This document shows positions 1 to 10,886 of a stretch of 64,000 nt of DNA, one piece after another; position 1 is the first letter of the stretch, and each line of letters starts with the position of its first letter. The notes beneath the pieces are model-generated. The model was not told the DNA's origin. It worked only from the letters and a program-made list of their open reading frames with translations, and did not search any database. The DNA comes from Limanda limanda (Eukaryota; Chordata; Actinopteri; Pleuronectiformes; Pleuronectidae). The translations under genes and the position numbers were made by a program. Location of the stretch: positions 186,001 through 250,000 of the forward strand of contig NW_026870562.1 of NCBI RefSeq assembly GCF_963576545.1. Direction: 5' to 3'.

Positions 1-137
1 GGGTAGCGCGCATCGATCGGTACCATCCTTGAGCTTCTCCGACTTTCGGAAGGGTTAGGGTTAGGGTTAGGGATGAAAGCACATAGGAGAAAGAGATATT
101 CTTGAATAACTTTTTTTGTGAAGGTCGGAGAGACTTG
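1..137 (+). repeat. Partial type A monomer at the left edge
   Basis: This is an A unit that lacks its first 26 bases because of the window boundary. It starts inside the GGGGTAG arm of the unit hairpin and keeps three TTAGGG copies at 55-72 and the complete 45-bp shared block. The array therefore continues to the left of the window. Confidence 0.95.
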
Positions 138-147
138 CAAGTAGGCT

Positions 148-169
148 CTACCCCCACTAAATGGGGTAG
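148..169 (+). other. Perfect 7-bp hairpin in type A
   Basis: CTACCCC (148-154) and GGGGTAG (163-169) are perfect complements around an 8-base loop. Two more G-C pairs follow beyond a single mismatch. The stem is disrupted in common subtypes (GGGGTTG on the right arm, CTACCCG on the left) with no compensating change that I could find. It is a sequence property with no evidence for selection as RNA or DNA structure. Confidence 0.6.
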
Positions 170-198
170 CGCGCATCGATCGGTACCATCCTTGAGCT

Positions 199-294
199 TC
201 TCCGACTTTCGGAAGGGTTAGGGTTAGGGTTAGGGATGAAAGCACATAGGAGAAAGAGATATTCTTGAATAACTTTTTTTGTGAAGGTCGGAGA
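199..294 (+). other. Imperfect 12-bp inverted repeat flanking the telomeric tract
   Basis: TCTCCGACTTTC (199-210) pairs with GAAGGTCGGAGA (283-294) with one T/G mismatch. The 72-bp spacer contains the TTAGGG tract and the seven-T run. The arrangement recurs in every A unit. In B the left arm is replaced by CGACCTTC, which pairs perfectly over 8 bases with GAAGGTCG of the shared block. A cruciform or folded transcript is possible but not demonstrated. Confidence 0.6.
215..235 (+). repeat. Interstitial telomeric tract in an A unit (reference copy)
   Basis: GGG is followed by three perfect TTAGGG units, the vertebrate/fungal-type telomere sequence. The tract recurs in every A unit, about 820 TTAGGG copies in all. 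It gives exactly four G-tracts in a long A, the minimum for an intramolecular G-quadruplex, and two overlapping TTAGGGTTA words, the core recognised by Myb-type telomere proteins such as TRF1/TRF2. Protein binding is inferred from the motif and not shown. Confidence 0.9.
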
Positions 295-300
295 GACTTG
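256..300 (+). repeat. 45-bp block common to A and B (copy in A)
   Basis: The block runs from GAGATATTC through a T7 run to GGTCGGAGAGACTTG and is identical in the reference A and B units, although their 5' parts differ at about 30% of positions. It is the only element present in essentially all 400 monomers. Rare private changes exist: TTTCTTTG near 10068 and 10706, GTG to AAG near 24155, and TTAATTAA at 51965 and 59484. It could be a bound core, an exchange hot spot or a recently homogenised part; the sequence alone does not decide. Confidence 0.85.
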
Positions 301-528
301 CAAGTAGGCTCTACCCCCACTAAATGGGGTAGCGCGCATCGATCGGTACCATCCTTGAGCTTCTCCGACTTTTGGAAGGGTTAGGGTTAGGGTTAGGGAT
401 GAAAGCACATAGGAGAAAGAGATATTCTTGAATAACTTTTTTTGTGAAGGTCGGAGAGACTTGAAAAGTGGTTGCATCTGGACTAATTTGGGTCCTGCGG
501 ATCGATTGGTACCATCCCCGAGCTTGTA

Positions 529-547
529 CGACCTTCGGAAGAGGTCG
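529..547 (+). other. B-specific 6-bp hairpin
   Basis: CGACCT (529-534) and AGGTCG (542-547) form a perfect stem around TCGGAAG. The right arm overlaps the palindrome GGTCGACC. It recurs in most B units. A known variant, TTCGAAAG in place of TTCGGAAG (for example near 10168 and 10806), falls in the loop. No function is assigned. Confidence 0.55.
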
Positions 548-573
548 ACCGACGAAATTCCCCCAAATCTGAG

Positions 574-618
574 GAGATATTCTTGAATAACTTTTTTTGT
601 GAAGGTCGGAGAGACTTG
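574..618 (+). repeat. 45-bp block common to A and B (copy in B)
   Basis: This is the same 45 bases as at 256-300, placed at the 3' end of a B monomer. It begins directly after B-specific sequence (CCCCCAAATCTGAG), which has no match in A. The change from unrelated to identical sequence is abrupt at this point. Confidence 0.85.
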
Positions 619-3600
619 CAAGTAGGCTCTACCCCCACTAAATGGGGTTGCGCGCATCGATCGGTACCATCCTTGAGCTTCTCCGACTTTCGGAAGGGTT
701 AGGGTTAGGGTTAGGGATGAAAGCACATAGGAGAAAGAGATATTCTTGAATAACTTTTTTTGTGAAGGTCAAAGAGACTTGCAAGTAGGCTTTACCCCCA
801 CTAAATGGGGTAGCGCGCATCGATCGGTACCATCCTTGAGCTTCTCCGACTTTCGGAAGGGTTAGGGTTAGGGTTAGGGATGAAAGCACATAGGAGAAAG
901 AGATATTCTTGAATAACTTTTTTTGTGAAGGTCGGAGAGACTTGGAAAGTGGTTGCATCTGGACTAATTTGGGTCCTGCGGATCGATTGGTACCATCCCC
1001 GAGCTTGTACGACCTTCGGAAGAGGTCGACCGACGAAATTCCCCCAAATCTGAGGAGATATTCTTGAATAACTTTTTTTGTGAAGGTCGGAGAGACTTGC
1101 AAGTAGGCTCTACCCCCACTAAATGGGGTAGCGCGCATCGATCGGTACCATCCTTGAGCTTCTCCGACTTTCGGAAGGGTTAGGGTTAGGGTTAGGGATG
1201 AAAGCACATAGGAGAAAGAGATATTCTTGAATAACTTTTTTTGTGAAGGTCGGAGAGACTTGCAAGTAGGCTCTACCCCCACTAAATGGGGTAGCGCGCA
1301 TCGATCGGTACCATCCTTGAGCTTCTCCGACTTTCGGAAGGGTTAGGGTTAGGGTTAGGGATGAAAGCACATAGGAGAAAGAGATATTCTTGAATAACTT
1401 TTTTTGTGAAGGTCGGAGAGACTTGGAAAGTGGTTGCATCTGGACTAATTTGGGTCCTGCAGATCGATTGGTACCATCCCCGAGCTTGTACGACCTTCGG
1501 AAGAGGTCGACCGACGAAATTCCCCCAAATCTGAGGAGATATTCTTGAATAACTTTTTTTGTGAAGGTCGGAGAGACTTGCAAGTAGGCTCTACCCCCAC
1601 TAAATGGGGTTGCGCGCATCGATCAGTACCATCCTTGAGCTTCTCCGACTTTCGGAAGGGTTAGGGTTAGGGTTAGGGATGAAAGCACATAGGAGAAAGA
1701 GATATTCTTGAATAACTTTTTTTGTGAAGGTCGGAGAGACTTGCAAGTAGGCTCTACCCCCACTAAATGGGGTAGCGCGCATCGATCAGTACCATCCTTG
1801 AGCTTCTCCGACTTTCGGAAGGGTTAGGGTTAGGGTTAGGGATGAAAGCACATAGGAGAAAGAGATATTCTTGAATAACTTTTTTTGTGAAGGTCGGAGA
1901 GACTTGCAAGTAGGCTCTACCCCCACTAAATGGGGTAGCGCGCATCGATCGGTACCATCCTTGAGCTTCTCCGACTTTCGGAAGGGTTAGGGTTAGGGTT
2001 AGGGATGAAAGCACATAGGAGAAAGAGATATTCTTGAATAACTTTTTTTGTGAAGGTCGGAGAGACTTGAAAAGTGGTTGCATCTGGACTAATTTGGGTC
2101 CTGCGGATCGATTGGTACCATCCCCGAGCTTGTACGACCTTCGGAAGAGGTCGACCGACGAAATTCCCCCAAATCTGAGGAGATATTCTTGAATAACTTT
2201 TTTTGTGAAGGTCGGAGAGACTTGCAAGTAGGCTCTACCCCCACTAAATGGGGTTGCGCGCATCGATCGGTACCATCCTTGAGCTTCTCCGACTTTCGGA
2301 AGGGTTAGGGTTAGGGTTAGGGATGAAAGCACATAGGAGAAAGAGATATTCTTGAATAACTTTTTTTGTGAAGGTCGGAGAGACTTGCAAGTAGGCTTTA
2401 CCCCCACTAAATGGGGTAGCGCGCATCGATCGGTACCATCCTTGAGCTTCTCCGACTTTCGGAAGGGTTAGGGTTAGGGTTAGGGATGAAAGCACATAGG
2501 AGAAAGAGATATTCTTGAATAACTTTTTTTGTGAAGGTCGGAGAGACTTGCAAGTAGGCTCTACCCCCACTAAATGGGGTAGCGCGCATCGATCGGTACC
2601 ATCCATGAGCTTCTCCGACTTTCGGAAGGGTTAGGGTTAGGGTTAGGGATGAAAGCACATAGGAGAAAGAGATATTCTTGAATAACTTTTTTTGTGAAGG
2701 TCGGAGAGACTTGAAAAGTGGTTGCATCTGGACTAATTTGGGTCCTGCGGATCGATTGGTACCATCCCCGAGCTTGTACGACCTTCGGAAGAGGTCGACC
2801 GACGAAATTCCCCCAAATCTGAGGAGATATTCTTGAATAACTTTTTTTGTGAAGGTCGACGAGACTTGCAAGTAGGCTCTACCCCCACTAAATGGGGTTG
2901 CGCGCATCGATCGGTACCATCCTTGAGCTTCTCCGACTTTCGGAAGGGTTAGGGTTAGGGTTAGGGATGAAAGCACATAGGAGAAAGAGATATTCTTGAA
3001 TAACTTTTTTTGTGAAGGTCGGAGAGACTTGCAAGTAGGCTTTACCCCCACTAAATGGGGTAGCGCGCATCGATCGGTACCATCCTTGAGCTTCTCCGAC
3101 TTTCGGAAGGGTTAGGGTTAGGGTTAGGGATGAAAGCACATAGGAGAAAGAGATATTCTTGAATAACTTTTTTTGTGAAGGTCGGAGAGACTTGGAAAGT
3201 GGTTGCATCTGGACTAATTTGGGTCCTGCGGATCGATTGGTACCATCCCCGAGCTTGTACGACCTTCGGAAGAGGTCGACCGACGAAATTCCCCCAAATC
3301 TGAGGAGATATTCTTGAATAACTTTTTTTGTGAAGGTCGGAGAGACTTGCAAGTAGGCTCTACCCCCACTAAATGGGGTAGCGCGCATCGATCGGTACCA
3401 TCTTTGAGCTTCTCCGACTTTCGGAAGGGTTAGGGTTAGGGTTAGGGATGAAAGCACATAGGAGAAAGAGATATTCTTGAATAACTTTTTTTGTGAAGGT
3501 CGGAGAGACTTGCAAGTAGGCTCTACCCCCACTAAATGGGGTAGCGCGCATCGATCGGTACCATCCTTGAGCTTCTCCGACTTTCGGAAGGGTTAGGGTT

Positions 3601-4482
3601 AGGGTTAGGGATGAAAGCACATAGGAGAAAGAGATATTCTTGAATAACTTTTTTTGTGAAGGTCGGAGAGACTTGAAAAGTGGTTGCATCTGGACTAATT
3701 TGGGTCCTGCGGATCGATTGGTACCATCCCCGAGCTTGTACGACCTTCGGAAGAGGTCGACCGACGAAATTCCCCCAAATCTGAGGAGATATTCTTGAAT
3801 AACTTTTTTTGTGAAGGTCGGAGAGACTTGCAAGTAGGCTCTACCCCCACTAAATGGGGTTGCGCGCATTGATCAGTACCATCCTTGAGCTTCTCCGACT
3901 TTCGGAAGGGTTAGGGTTAGGGTTAGGGATGAAAGCACATAGGAGAAAGAGATATTCTTGAATAACTTTTTTTGTGAAGGTCGGAGAGACTTGCAAGTAG
4001 GCTCTACCCCCACTAAATGGGGTAGCGCGCATCGATCGGTACCATCCTTGAGCTTCTCCGACTTTCGGAAGGGTTAGGGTTAGGGTTAGGGATGAAAGCA
4101 CATAGGAGAAAGAGATATTCTTGAATAACTTTTTTTGTGAAGGTCGGAGAGACTTGCAAGTAGGCTCTACCCCCACTAAATGGGGTAGCGCGCATCGATC
4201 GGTACCATCCTTGAGCTTCTCCGACTTTCGGAAGGGTTAGGGTTAGGGTTAGGGATGAAAGCACATAGGAGAAAGAGATATTCTTGAATAACTTTTTTTG
4301 TGAAGGTCGGAGAGACTTGCAAGTAGGCTCTACCCCCACTAAATGGGGTAGCGCGCATCGATCGGTACCATCCTTGAGCTTCTCCGACTTTCGGAAGGGT
4401 TAGGGTTAGGGTTAGGGATGAAAGCACATAGGAGAAAGAGATATTCTTGAATAACTTTTTTTGTGAAGGTCGGAGAGACTTG

Positions 4483-7400
4483 AAAAGTGGTTGCATCTGG
4501 ACTAATTTGGGTCCTGCGGATCGATTGGTACCATCCCCGAGCTTGTACGACCTTCGGAAGAGGTCGACCGACGAAATTCCCCCAAATCTGAGGAGATATT
4601 CTTGAATAACTTTTTTTGTGAAGGTCGGAGAGACTTGCAAGTAGGCTCTACCCCCACTAAATGGGGTAGCGCGCATCGATCGGTACCATCCTTGAGCTTC
4701 TCCGACTTTCGGAAGGGTTAGGGTTAGGGTTAGGGATGAAAGCACATAGGAGAAAGAGATATTCTTGAATAACTTTTTTTGTGAAGGTCGGAGAGACTTG
4801 GAAAGTGGTTGCATCTGGACTAATTTGGGTCCTGCGGATCGATTGGTACCATCCCCGAGCTTGTACGACCTTCGGAAGAGGTCGACCGACGAAATTCCCC
4901 CAAATCTGAGGAGATATTCTTGAATAACTTTTTTTGTGAAGGTCGGAGAGACTTGCAAGTAGGCTCTACCCCCACTAAATGGGGTTGCGCGCATCGATCA
5001 GTACCATCCTTGAGCTTCTCCGACTTTCGGAAGGGTTAGGGTTAGGGTTAGGGATGAAAGCACATAGGAGAAAGAGATATTCTTGAATAACTTTTTTTGT
5101 GAAGGTCGGAGAGACTTGCAAGTAGGCTCTACCCCCACTAAATGGGGTAGCGCGCATCGATCGGTACCATCCTTGAGCTTCTCCGACTTTCGGAAGGGTT
5201 AGGGTTAGGGTTAGGGATGAAAGCACATAGGAGAAAGAGATATTCTTGAATAACTTTTTTTGTGAAGGTCGGAGAGACTTGCAAGTAGGCTCTACCCCCA
5301 CTAAATGGGGTAGCGCGCATCGATCGGTACCATCCTTGAGCTTCTCCGACTTTCGGAAGGGTTAGGGTTAGGGTTAGGGATGAAAGCACATAGGAGAAAG
5401 AGATATTCTTGAATAACTTTTTTTGTGAAGGTCGGAGAGACTTGCAAGTAGGCTCTACCCCCACTAAATGGGGTAGCGCGCATCGATCGGTACTATCCTT
5501 GAGCTTCTCCGACTTTCGGAAGGGTTAGGGTTAGGGTTAGGGATGAAAGCACATAGGAGAAAGAGATATTCTTGAATAACTTTTTTTGTGAAGGTCGGAG
5601 AGACTTGAAAGTGGTTGCATCTGGACTAATTTGGGTCCTGCGGATCGATTGGTACCATCCCCGAGCTTGTACGACCTTCGGAAGAGGTCGACCGACGAAA
5701 TTCCCCCAAATCTGAGGAGATATTCTTGAATAACTTTTTTTGTGAAGGTCGGAGAGACTTGCAAGTAGGCTCTACCCCCACTAAATGGGGTAGCGCGCAT
5801 CGATCGGTACCATCCTTGAGCTTCTCCGACTTTCGGAAGGGTTAGGGTTAGGGTTAGGGATGAAAGCACATAGGAGAAAGAGATATTCTTGAATAACTTT
5901 TTTTGTGAAGGTCGGAGAGACTTGGAAAGTGGTTGCATCTGGACTAATTTGTGTCCTGCGGATCGATTGGTACCATCCCCGAGCTTGTACGACCTTCGGA
6001 AGAGGTCGACCGACGAAATTCCCCCAAATCTGAGGAGATATTCTTGAATAACTTTTTTTGTGAAGGTCGGAGAGACTTGCAAGTAGGCTCTACCCCCACT
6101 AAATGGGGTTGCGCGCATCGATCAGTACCATCCTTGAGCTTCTCCGACTTTCGGAAGGGTTAGGGTTAGGGTTAGGGATGAAAGCACATAGGAGAAAGAG
6201 ATATTCTTGAATAACTTTTTTTGTGAAGGTCGGAGAGACTTGCAAGTAGGCTCTACCCCCACTAAATGGGGTAGCGCGCATCGATCGGTACCATCCTTGA
6301 GCTTCTCCGACTTTCGGAAGGGTTAGGGTTAGGGTTAGGGATGAAAGCACATAGGAGAAAGAGATATTCTTGAATAACTTTTTTTGTGAAGGTCGGAGAG
6401 ACTTGCAAGTAGGCTCTACCCCCACTAAATGGGGTAGCGCGCATCGATCGGTACCATCCTTGAGCTTCTCCGACTTTCGGAAGGGTTAGGGTTAGGGTTA
6501 GGGATGAAAGCACATAGGAGAAAGAGATATTCTTGAATAACTTTTTTTGTGAAGGTCGGAGAGACTTGCAAGTAGGCTCTACCCCCACTAAATGGGGTAG
6601 CGCGCATCGATCGGTACCATCCTTGAGCTTCTCCGACTTTCGGAAGGGTTAGGGTTAGGGTTAGGGATGAAAGCACATAGGAGAAAGAGATATTCTTGAA
6701 TAACTTTTTTTGTGAAGGTCGGAGAGACTTGGAAAGTGGTTGCATCTGGACTAATTTGGGTCCTGCGGATCGATTGGTACCATCCCCGAGCTTGTACGAC
6801 CTTCGGAAGAGGTCGACCGACGAAATTCCCCCAAATCTGAGGAGATATTCTTGAATAACTTTTTTTGTGAAGGTCGGAGAGACTTGCAAGTAGGCTCTAC
6901 CCCCACTAAATGGGGTTGCGCGCATCGATCAGTACCATCCTTGAGCTTCTCCGACTTTCGGAAGGGTTAGGGTTAGGGTTAGGGATGAAAGCACATAGGA
7001 GAAAGAGATATTCTTGAATAACTTTTTTTGTGAAGGTCGGAGAGACTTGCAAGTAGGCTCTACCCCCACTAAATGGGGTAGCGCGCATCGATCGGTACCA
7101 TCCTTGAGCTTCTCCGACTTTCGGAAGGGTTAGGGTTAGGGTTAGGGATGAAAGCACATAGGAGAAAGAGATATTCTTGAATAACTTTTTTTGTGAAGGT
7201 CGGAGAGACTTGCAAGTAGGCTCTACCCCCACTAAATGGGGTAGCGCGCATCGATCGGTACCATCCTTGAGCTTCTCCGACTTTCGGAAGGGTTAGGGTT
7301 AGGGTTAGGGATGAAAGCACATAGGAGAAAGAGATATTCTTGAATAACTTTTTTTGTGAAGGTCGGAGAGACTTGCAAGTAGGCTCTACCCCCACTAAAT

Positions 7401-9610
7401 GGGGTAGCGCGCATCGATCGGTACTATCCTTGAGCTTCTCCGACTTTCGGAAGGGTTAGGGTTAGGGTTAGGGATGAAAGCACATAGGAGAAAGAGATAT
7501 TCTTGAATAACTTTTTTTGTGAAGGTCGGAGAGACTTGAAAGTGGTTGCATCTGGACTAATTTGGGTCCTGCGGATCGATTGGTACCATCCCCGAGCTTG
7601 TACGACCTTCGGAAGAGGTCGACCGACGAAATTCCCCCAAATCTGAGGAGATATTCTTGAATAACTTTTTTTGTGAAGGTCGGAGAGACTTGCAAGTAGG
7701 CTCTACCCCCACTAAATGGGGTAGCGCGCATCGATCGGTACCATCCTTGAGCTTCTCCGACTTTCGGAAGGGTTAGGGTTAGGGTTAGGGATGAAAGCAC
7801 ATAGGAGAAAGAGATATTCTTGAATAACTTTTTTTGTGAAGGTCGGAGAGACTTGAAAAGTGGTTGCATCTGGACTAATTTGGGTCCTGCGGATCGATTG
7901 GTACCATCCCCGAGCTTGTACGACCTTCGGAAGAGGTCGACCGACGAAATTCCCCCAAATCTGAGGAGATATTCTTGAATAACTTTTTTTGTGAAGGTCG
8001 GAGAGACTTGCAAGTAGGCTCTACCCCCACTAAATGGGGTTGCGCGCATCGATCGGTACCATCCTTGAGCTTCTCCGACTTTCGGAAGGGTTAGGGTTAG
8101 GGTTAGGGATGAAAGCACATAGGAGAAAGAGATATTCTTGAATAACTTTTTTTGTGAAGGTCGGAGAGACTTGCAAGTAGGCTTTACCCCCACTAAATGG
8201 GGTAGCGCGCATCGATCGGTACCATCCTTGAGCTTCTCCGACTTTCGGAAGGGTTAGGGTTAGGGTTAGGGATGAAAGCACATAGGAGAAAGAGATATTC
8301 TTGAATAACTTTTTTTGTGAAGGTCGGAGAGACTTGGAAAGTGGTTGCATCTGGACTAATTTGGGTCCTGCGGATCGATTGGTACCATCCCCGAGCTTGT
8401 ACGACCTTCGGAAGAGGTCGACCGACGAAATTCCCCCAAATCTGAGGAGATATTCTTGAATAACTTTTTTTGTGAAGGTCGGAGAGACTTGCAAGTAGGC
8501 TCTACCCCCACTAAATGGGGTAGCGCGCATCGATCGGTACCATCCTTGAGCTTCTCCGACTTTCGGAAGGGTTAGGGTTAGGGTTAGGGATGAAAGCACA
8601 TAGGAGAAAGAGATATTCTTGAATAACTTTTTTTGTGAAGGTCGGAGAGACTTGCAAGTAGGCTCTACCCCCACTAAATGGGGTAGCGCGCATCGATCGG
8701 TACCATCCTTGAGCTTCTCCGACTTTCGGAAGGGTTAGGGTTAGGGATGAAAGCACATAGGAGAAAGAGATATTCTTGAATAACTTTTTTTGTGAAGGTC
8801 GGAGAGACTTGAAAAGTGGTTGCATCTGGACTAATTTGGGTCCTGCGGATCGATTGGTACCATCCCCGAGCTTGTACGACCTTCGGAAGAGGTCGACCGA
8901 CGAAATTCCCCCAAATCTGAGGAGATATTCTTGAATAACTTTTTTTGTGAAGGTCGGAGAGACTTGCAAGTAGGCTTTACCCCCACTAAATGGGGTTGCG
9001 CGCATCGATCAGTACCATCCTTGAGCTTCTCCGACTTTCGGAAGGGTTAGGGTTAGGGTTAGGGATGAAAGCACATAGGAGAAAGAGATATTCTTGAATA
9101 ACTTTTTTTGTGAAGGTCGGAGAGACTTGCAAGTAGGCTCTACCCCCACTAAATGGGGTAGCGCGCATCGATCGGTACCATCCTTGAGCTTCTCCGACTT
9201 TCGGAAGGGTTAGGGTTAGGGTTAGGGATGAAAGCACATAGGAGAAAGAGATATTCTTGAATAACTTTTTTTGTGAAGGTCGGAGAGACTTGGAAAGTGG
9301 TTGCATCTGGACTAATTTGGGTCCTGCAGATCGATTGGTACCATCCCCGAGCTTGTACGACCTTCGGAAGAGGTCGACCGACGAAATTCCCCCAAATCTG
9401 AGGAGATATTCTTGAATAACTTTTTTTGTGAAGGTCGGAGAGACTTGCAAGTAGGCTCTACCCCCACTAAATGGGGTTGCGCGCATCGATCAGTACCATC
9501 TTTGAGCTTCTCCGACTTTCGGAAGGGTTAGGGTTAGGGTTAGGGATGAAAGCACATAGGAGAAAGAGATATTCTTGAATAACTTTTTTTGTGAAGGTCG
9601 GAGAGACTTG
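4483..9610 (+). repeat. Array segment 2: AB / AAAAB alternation with a 1931-bp duplication
   Basis: B units start at 4483, 4801, 5608, 5925, 6732, 7539, 7856, 8337, 8812 and 9293, alternating 318 and about 807 bp at first and then 475-481. The part from 4801 to about 5924 recurs at 6732 to about 7855, shifted by 1931 bp. Both copies share a B unit lacking one A at its start (5608 and 7539) and a GGTACTATCC change (near 5490 and 7421). The first short A unit is at 8655 and a second one follows at 9611. Confidence 0.88.
8655..8811 (+). repeat. Short type A monomer, 157 bp (reference copy)
   Basis: This is the first A unit in the window with two TTAGGG copies instead of three; the rest is the normal A sequence. 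Forty-seven such units are implied by the spacing. None lies before 8.6 kb, and 23 of them lie after 48.2 kb. The exact 6-bp step points to loss or gain of a whole telomeric repeat by slippage or unequal exchange. Most copies probably spread by duplication, since they sit at equivalent places in the large repeats. Confidence 0.93.
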
Positions 9611-10248
9611 CAAGTAGGCTCTACCCCCACTAAATGGGGTAGCGCGCATCGATCAGTACCATCCTTGAGCTTCTCCGACTTTCGGAAGGGTTAGGGTTAG
9701 GGATGAAAGCACATAGGAGAAAGAGATATTCTTGAATAACTTTTTTTGTGAAGGTCGGAGAGACTTGCAAGTAGGCTCTACCCCCACTAAATGGGGTAGC
9801 GCGCATCGATCAGTACCATCCTTGAGCTTCTCCGACTTTCGGAAGGGTTAGGGTTAGGGTTAGGGATGAAAGCACATAGGAGAAAGAGATATTCTTGAAT
9901 AACTTTTTTTGTGAAGGTCGGAGAGACTTGCAAGTAGGCTCTACCCCCACTAAATGGGGTAGCGCGCATCGATCGGTACCATCCTTGAGCTTCTCCGACT
10001 TTCGGAAGGGTTAGGGTTAGGGTTAGGGATGAAAGCACATAGGAGAAAGAGATATTCTTGAATAACTTTCTTTGTGAAGGTCGGAGAGACTTGGAAAGTG
10101 GTTGCATCTGGACTAATTTGGGTCCTGCGGATCGATTGGTACCATCCCCGAGCTTGTACGACCTTCGAAAGAGGTCGACCGACGAAATTCCCCCAAATCT
10201 GAGGAGATATTCTTGAATAACTTTTTTTGTGAAGGTCGGAGAGACTTG
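9611..10248 (+). repeat. 638-bp tandem duplication, copy 1
   Basis: The unit order is short A, A, A, B (B at 10094). Private markers are TTTCTTTG in the T-run near 10068 and TTCGAAAG in the B unit. Both are repeated exactly 638 bp downstream, so this is a recent tandem duplication of four monomers. Confidence 0.88.
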
Positions 10249-10886
10249 CAAGTAGGCTCTACCCCCACTAAATGGGGTAGCGCGCATCGATCAGTACCAT
10301 CCTTGAGCTTCTCCGACTTTCGGAAGGGTTAGGGTTAGGGATGAAAGCACATAGGAGAAAGAGATATTCTTGAATAACTTTTTTTGTGAAGGTCGGAGAG
10401 ACTTGCAAGTAGGCTCTACCCCCACTAAATGGGGTAGCGCGCATCGATCAGTACCATCCTTGAGCTTCTCCGACTTTCGGAAGGGTTAGGGTTAGGGTTA
10501 GGGATGAAAGCACATAGGAGAAAGAGATATTCTTGAATAACTTTTTTTGTGAAGGTCGGAGAGACTTGCAAGTAGGCTCTACCCCCACTAAATGGGGTAG
10601 CGCGCATCGATCGGTACCATCCTTGAGCTTCTCCGACTTTCGGAAGGGTTAGGGTTAGGGTTAGGGATGAAAGCACATAGGAGAAAGAGATATTCTTGAA
10701 TAACTTTCTTTGTGAAGGTCGGAGAGACTTGGAAAGTGGTTGCATCTGGACTAATTTGGGTCCTGCGGATCGATTGGTACCATCCCCGAGCTTGTACGAC
10801 CTTCGAAAGAGGTCGACCGACGAAATTCCCCCAAATCTGAGGAGATATTCTTGAATAACTTTTTTTGTGAAGGTCGGAGAGACTTG
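10249..10886 (+). repeat. 638-bp tandem duplication, copy 2
   Basis: This has the same four-monomer order as the preceding copy, with B at 10732, TTTCTTTG near 10706 and TTCGAAAG in the B unit. It is directly adjacent to copy 1 with no intervening bases. A third short A follows at 10887 but leads straight into a B, so there is no third copy. Confidence 0.88.

Larger units (their letters stand above)
138..300 (+). repeat. Type A monomer, 163 bp (reference copy)
   Basis: This first complete A unit is a fair standard for the 242 long A units. In order it holds a hairpin (148-169), a GCGCGC stretch, a ClaI-type ATCGAT and a KpnI-type GGTACC (182-187), the left arm of an imperfect inverted repeat (199-210), GGG plus three TTAGGG (215-235), a purine-rich linker, and the 45-bp block shared with B (256-300), which includes a run of seven T. 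Boundaries were set just after the recurring ACTTG. Common subtypes differ at a few sites: CTCTACC or CTTTACC, GGGGTAGC or GGGGTTGC, ATCGG or ATCAG, and ATCCTTGAG, ATCTTTGAG or ATCATTGAG. It has no coding role that I can support. Confidence 0.95.
464..618 (+). repeat. Type B monomer, 155 bp (reference copy)
   Basis: B begins GAAAGTGG or AAAAGTGG after the ACTTG of the previous unit. It aligns to A without gaps over its first 78 bases (55 matches), including ATCGAT, GGTACC (508-513), GAGCTT and TTCGGAAG. Where A has its telomeric tract and purine linker (40 bp), B has 32 unrelated bases that include a SalI-type GTCGAC (544-549). The last 45 bp (574-618) are identical to A. B is thus an old relative of A that never had, or has lost, the TTAGGG insert. 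Two B subtypes alternate: one starting AAAA (464, 2070, 2714 and others) and one starting GAAA (945, 1426 and others). Confidence 0.95.
1..4482 (+). repeat. Array segment 1: mixed AAB and AAAB units
   Basis: B units start at 464, 945, 1426, 2070, 2714, 3195 and 3676, so the spacings are 481 or 644 bp, with 807 to the next segment. All A units here are the long form. A B unit starting AAAA is often followed by an A with GGGGTTGC and then an A with CTTTACC before a B starting GAAA, showing a longer repeat phase than AAB. Confidence 0.9.

Noticed and set aside
148..169. Intrinsic terminator or structured RNA at the 7-bp hairpin
   Set aside because: No T-run follows the stem, common variants break it without compensation, and the array looks eukaryotic.
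215..235. A true chromosome end
   Set aside because: TTAGGG runs never exceed three units and are embedded in complex monomers; a terminal telomere would be a long pure run.
529..547. CENP-B box in A or B
   Set aside because: The best partial fits around TTCGGAAG keep TTCG but match only about six of nine core positions; the CGGG end is absent.
460..600. RNA polymerase III promoter in B (A-box-like TTGGAAAGTGG, GGTCGACC, downstream T7)
   Set aside because: The A-box resemblance is partial, GGTCGACC lacks a base of the B-box consensus, and the T7 run lies in all units regardless. No tRNA or SINE body is recognisable.
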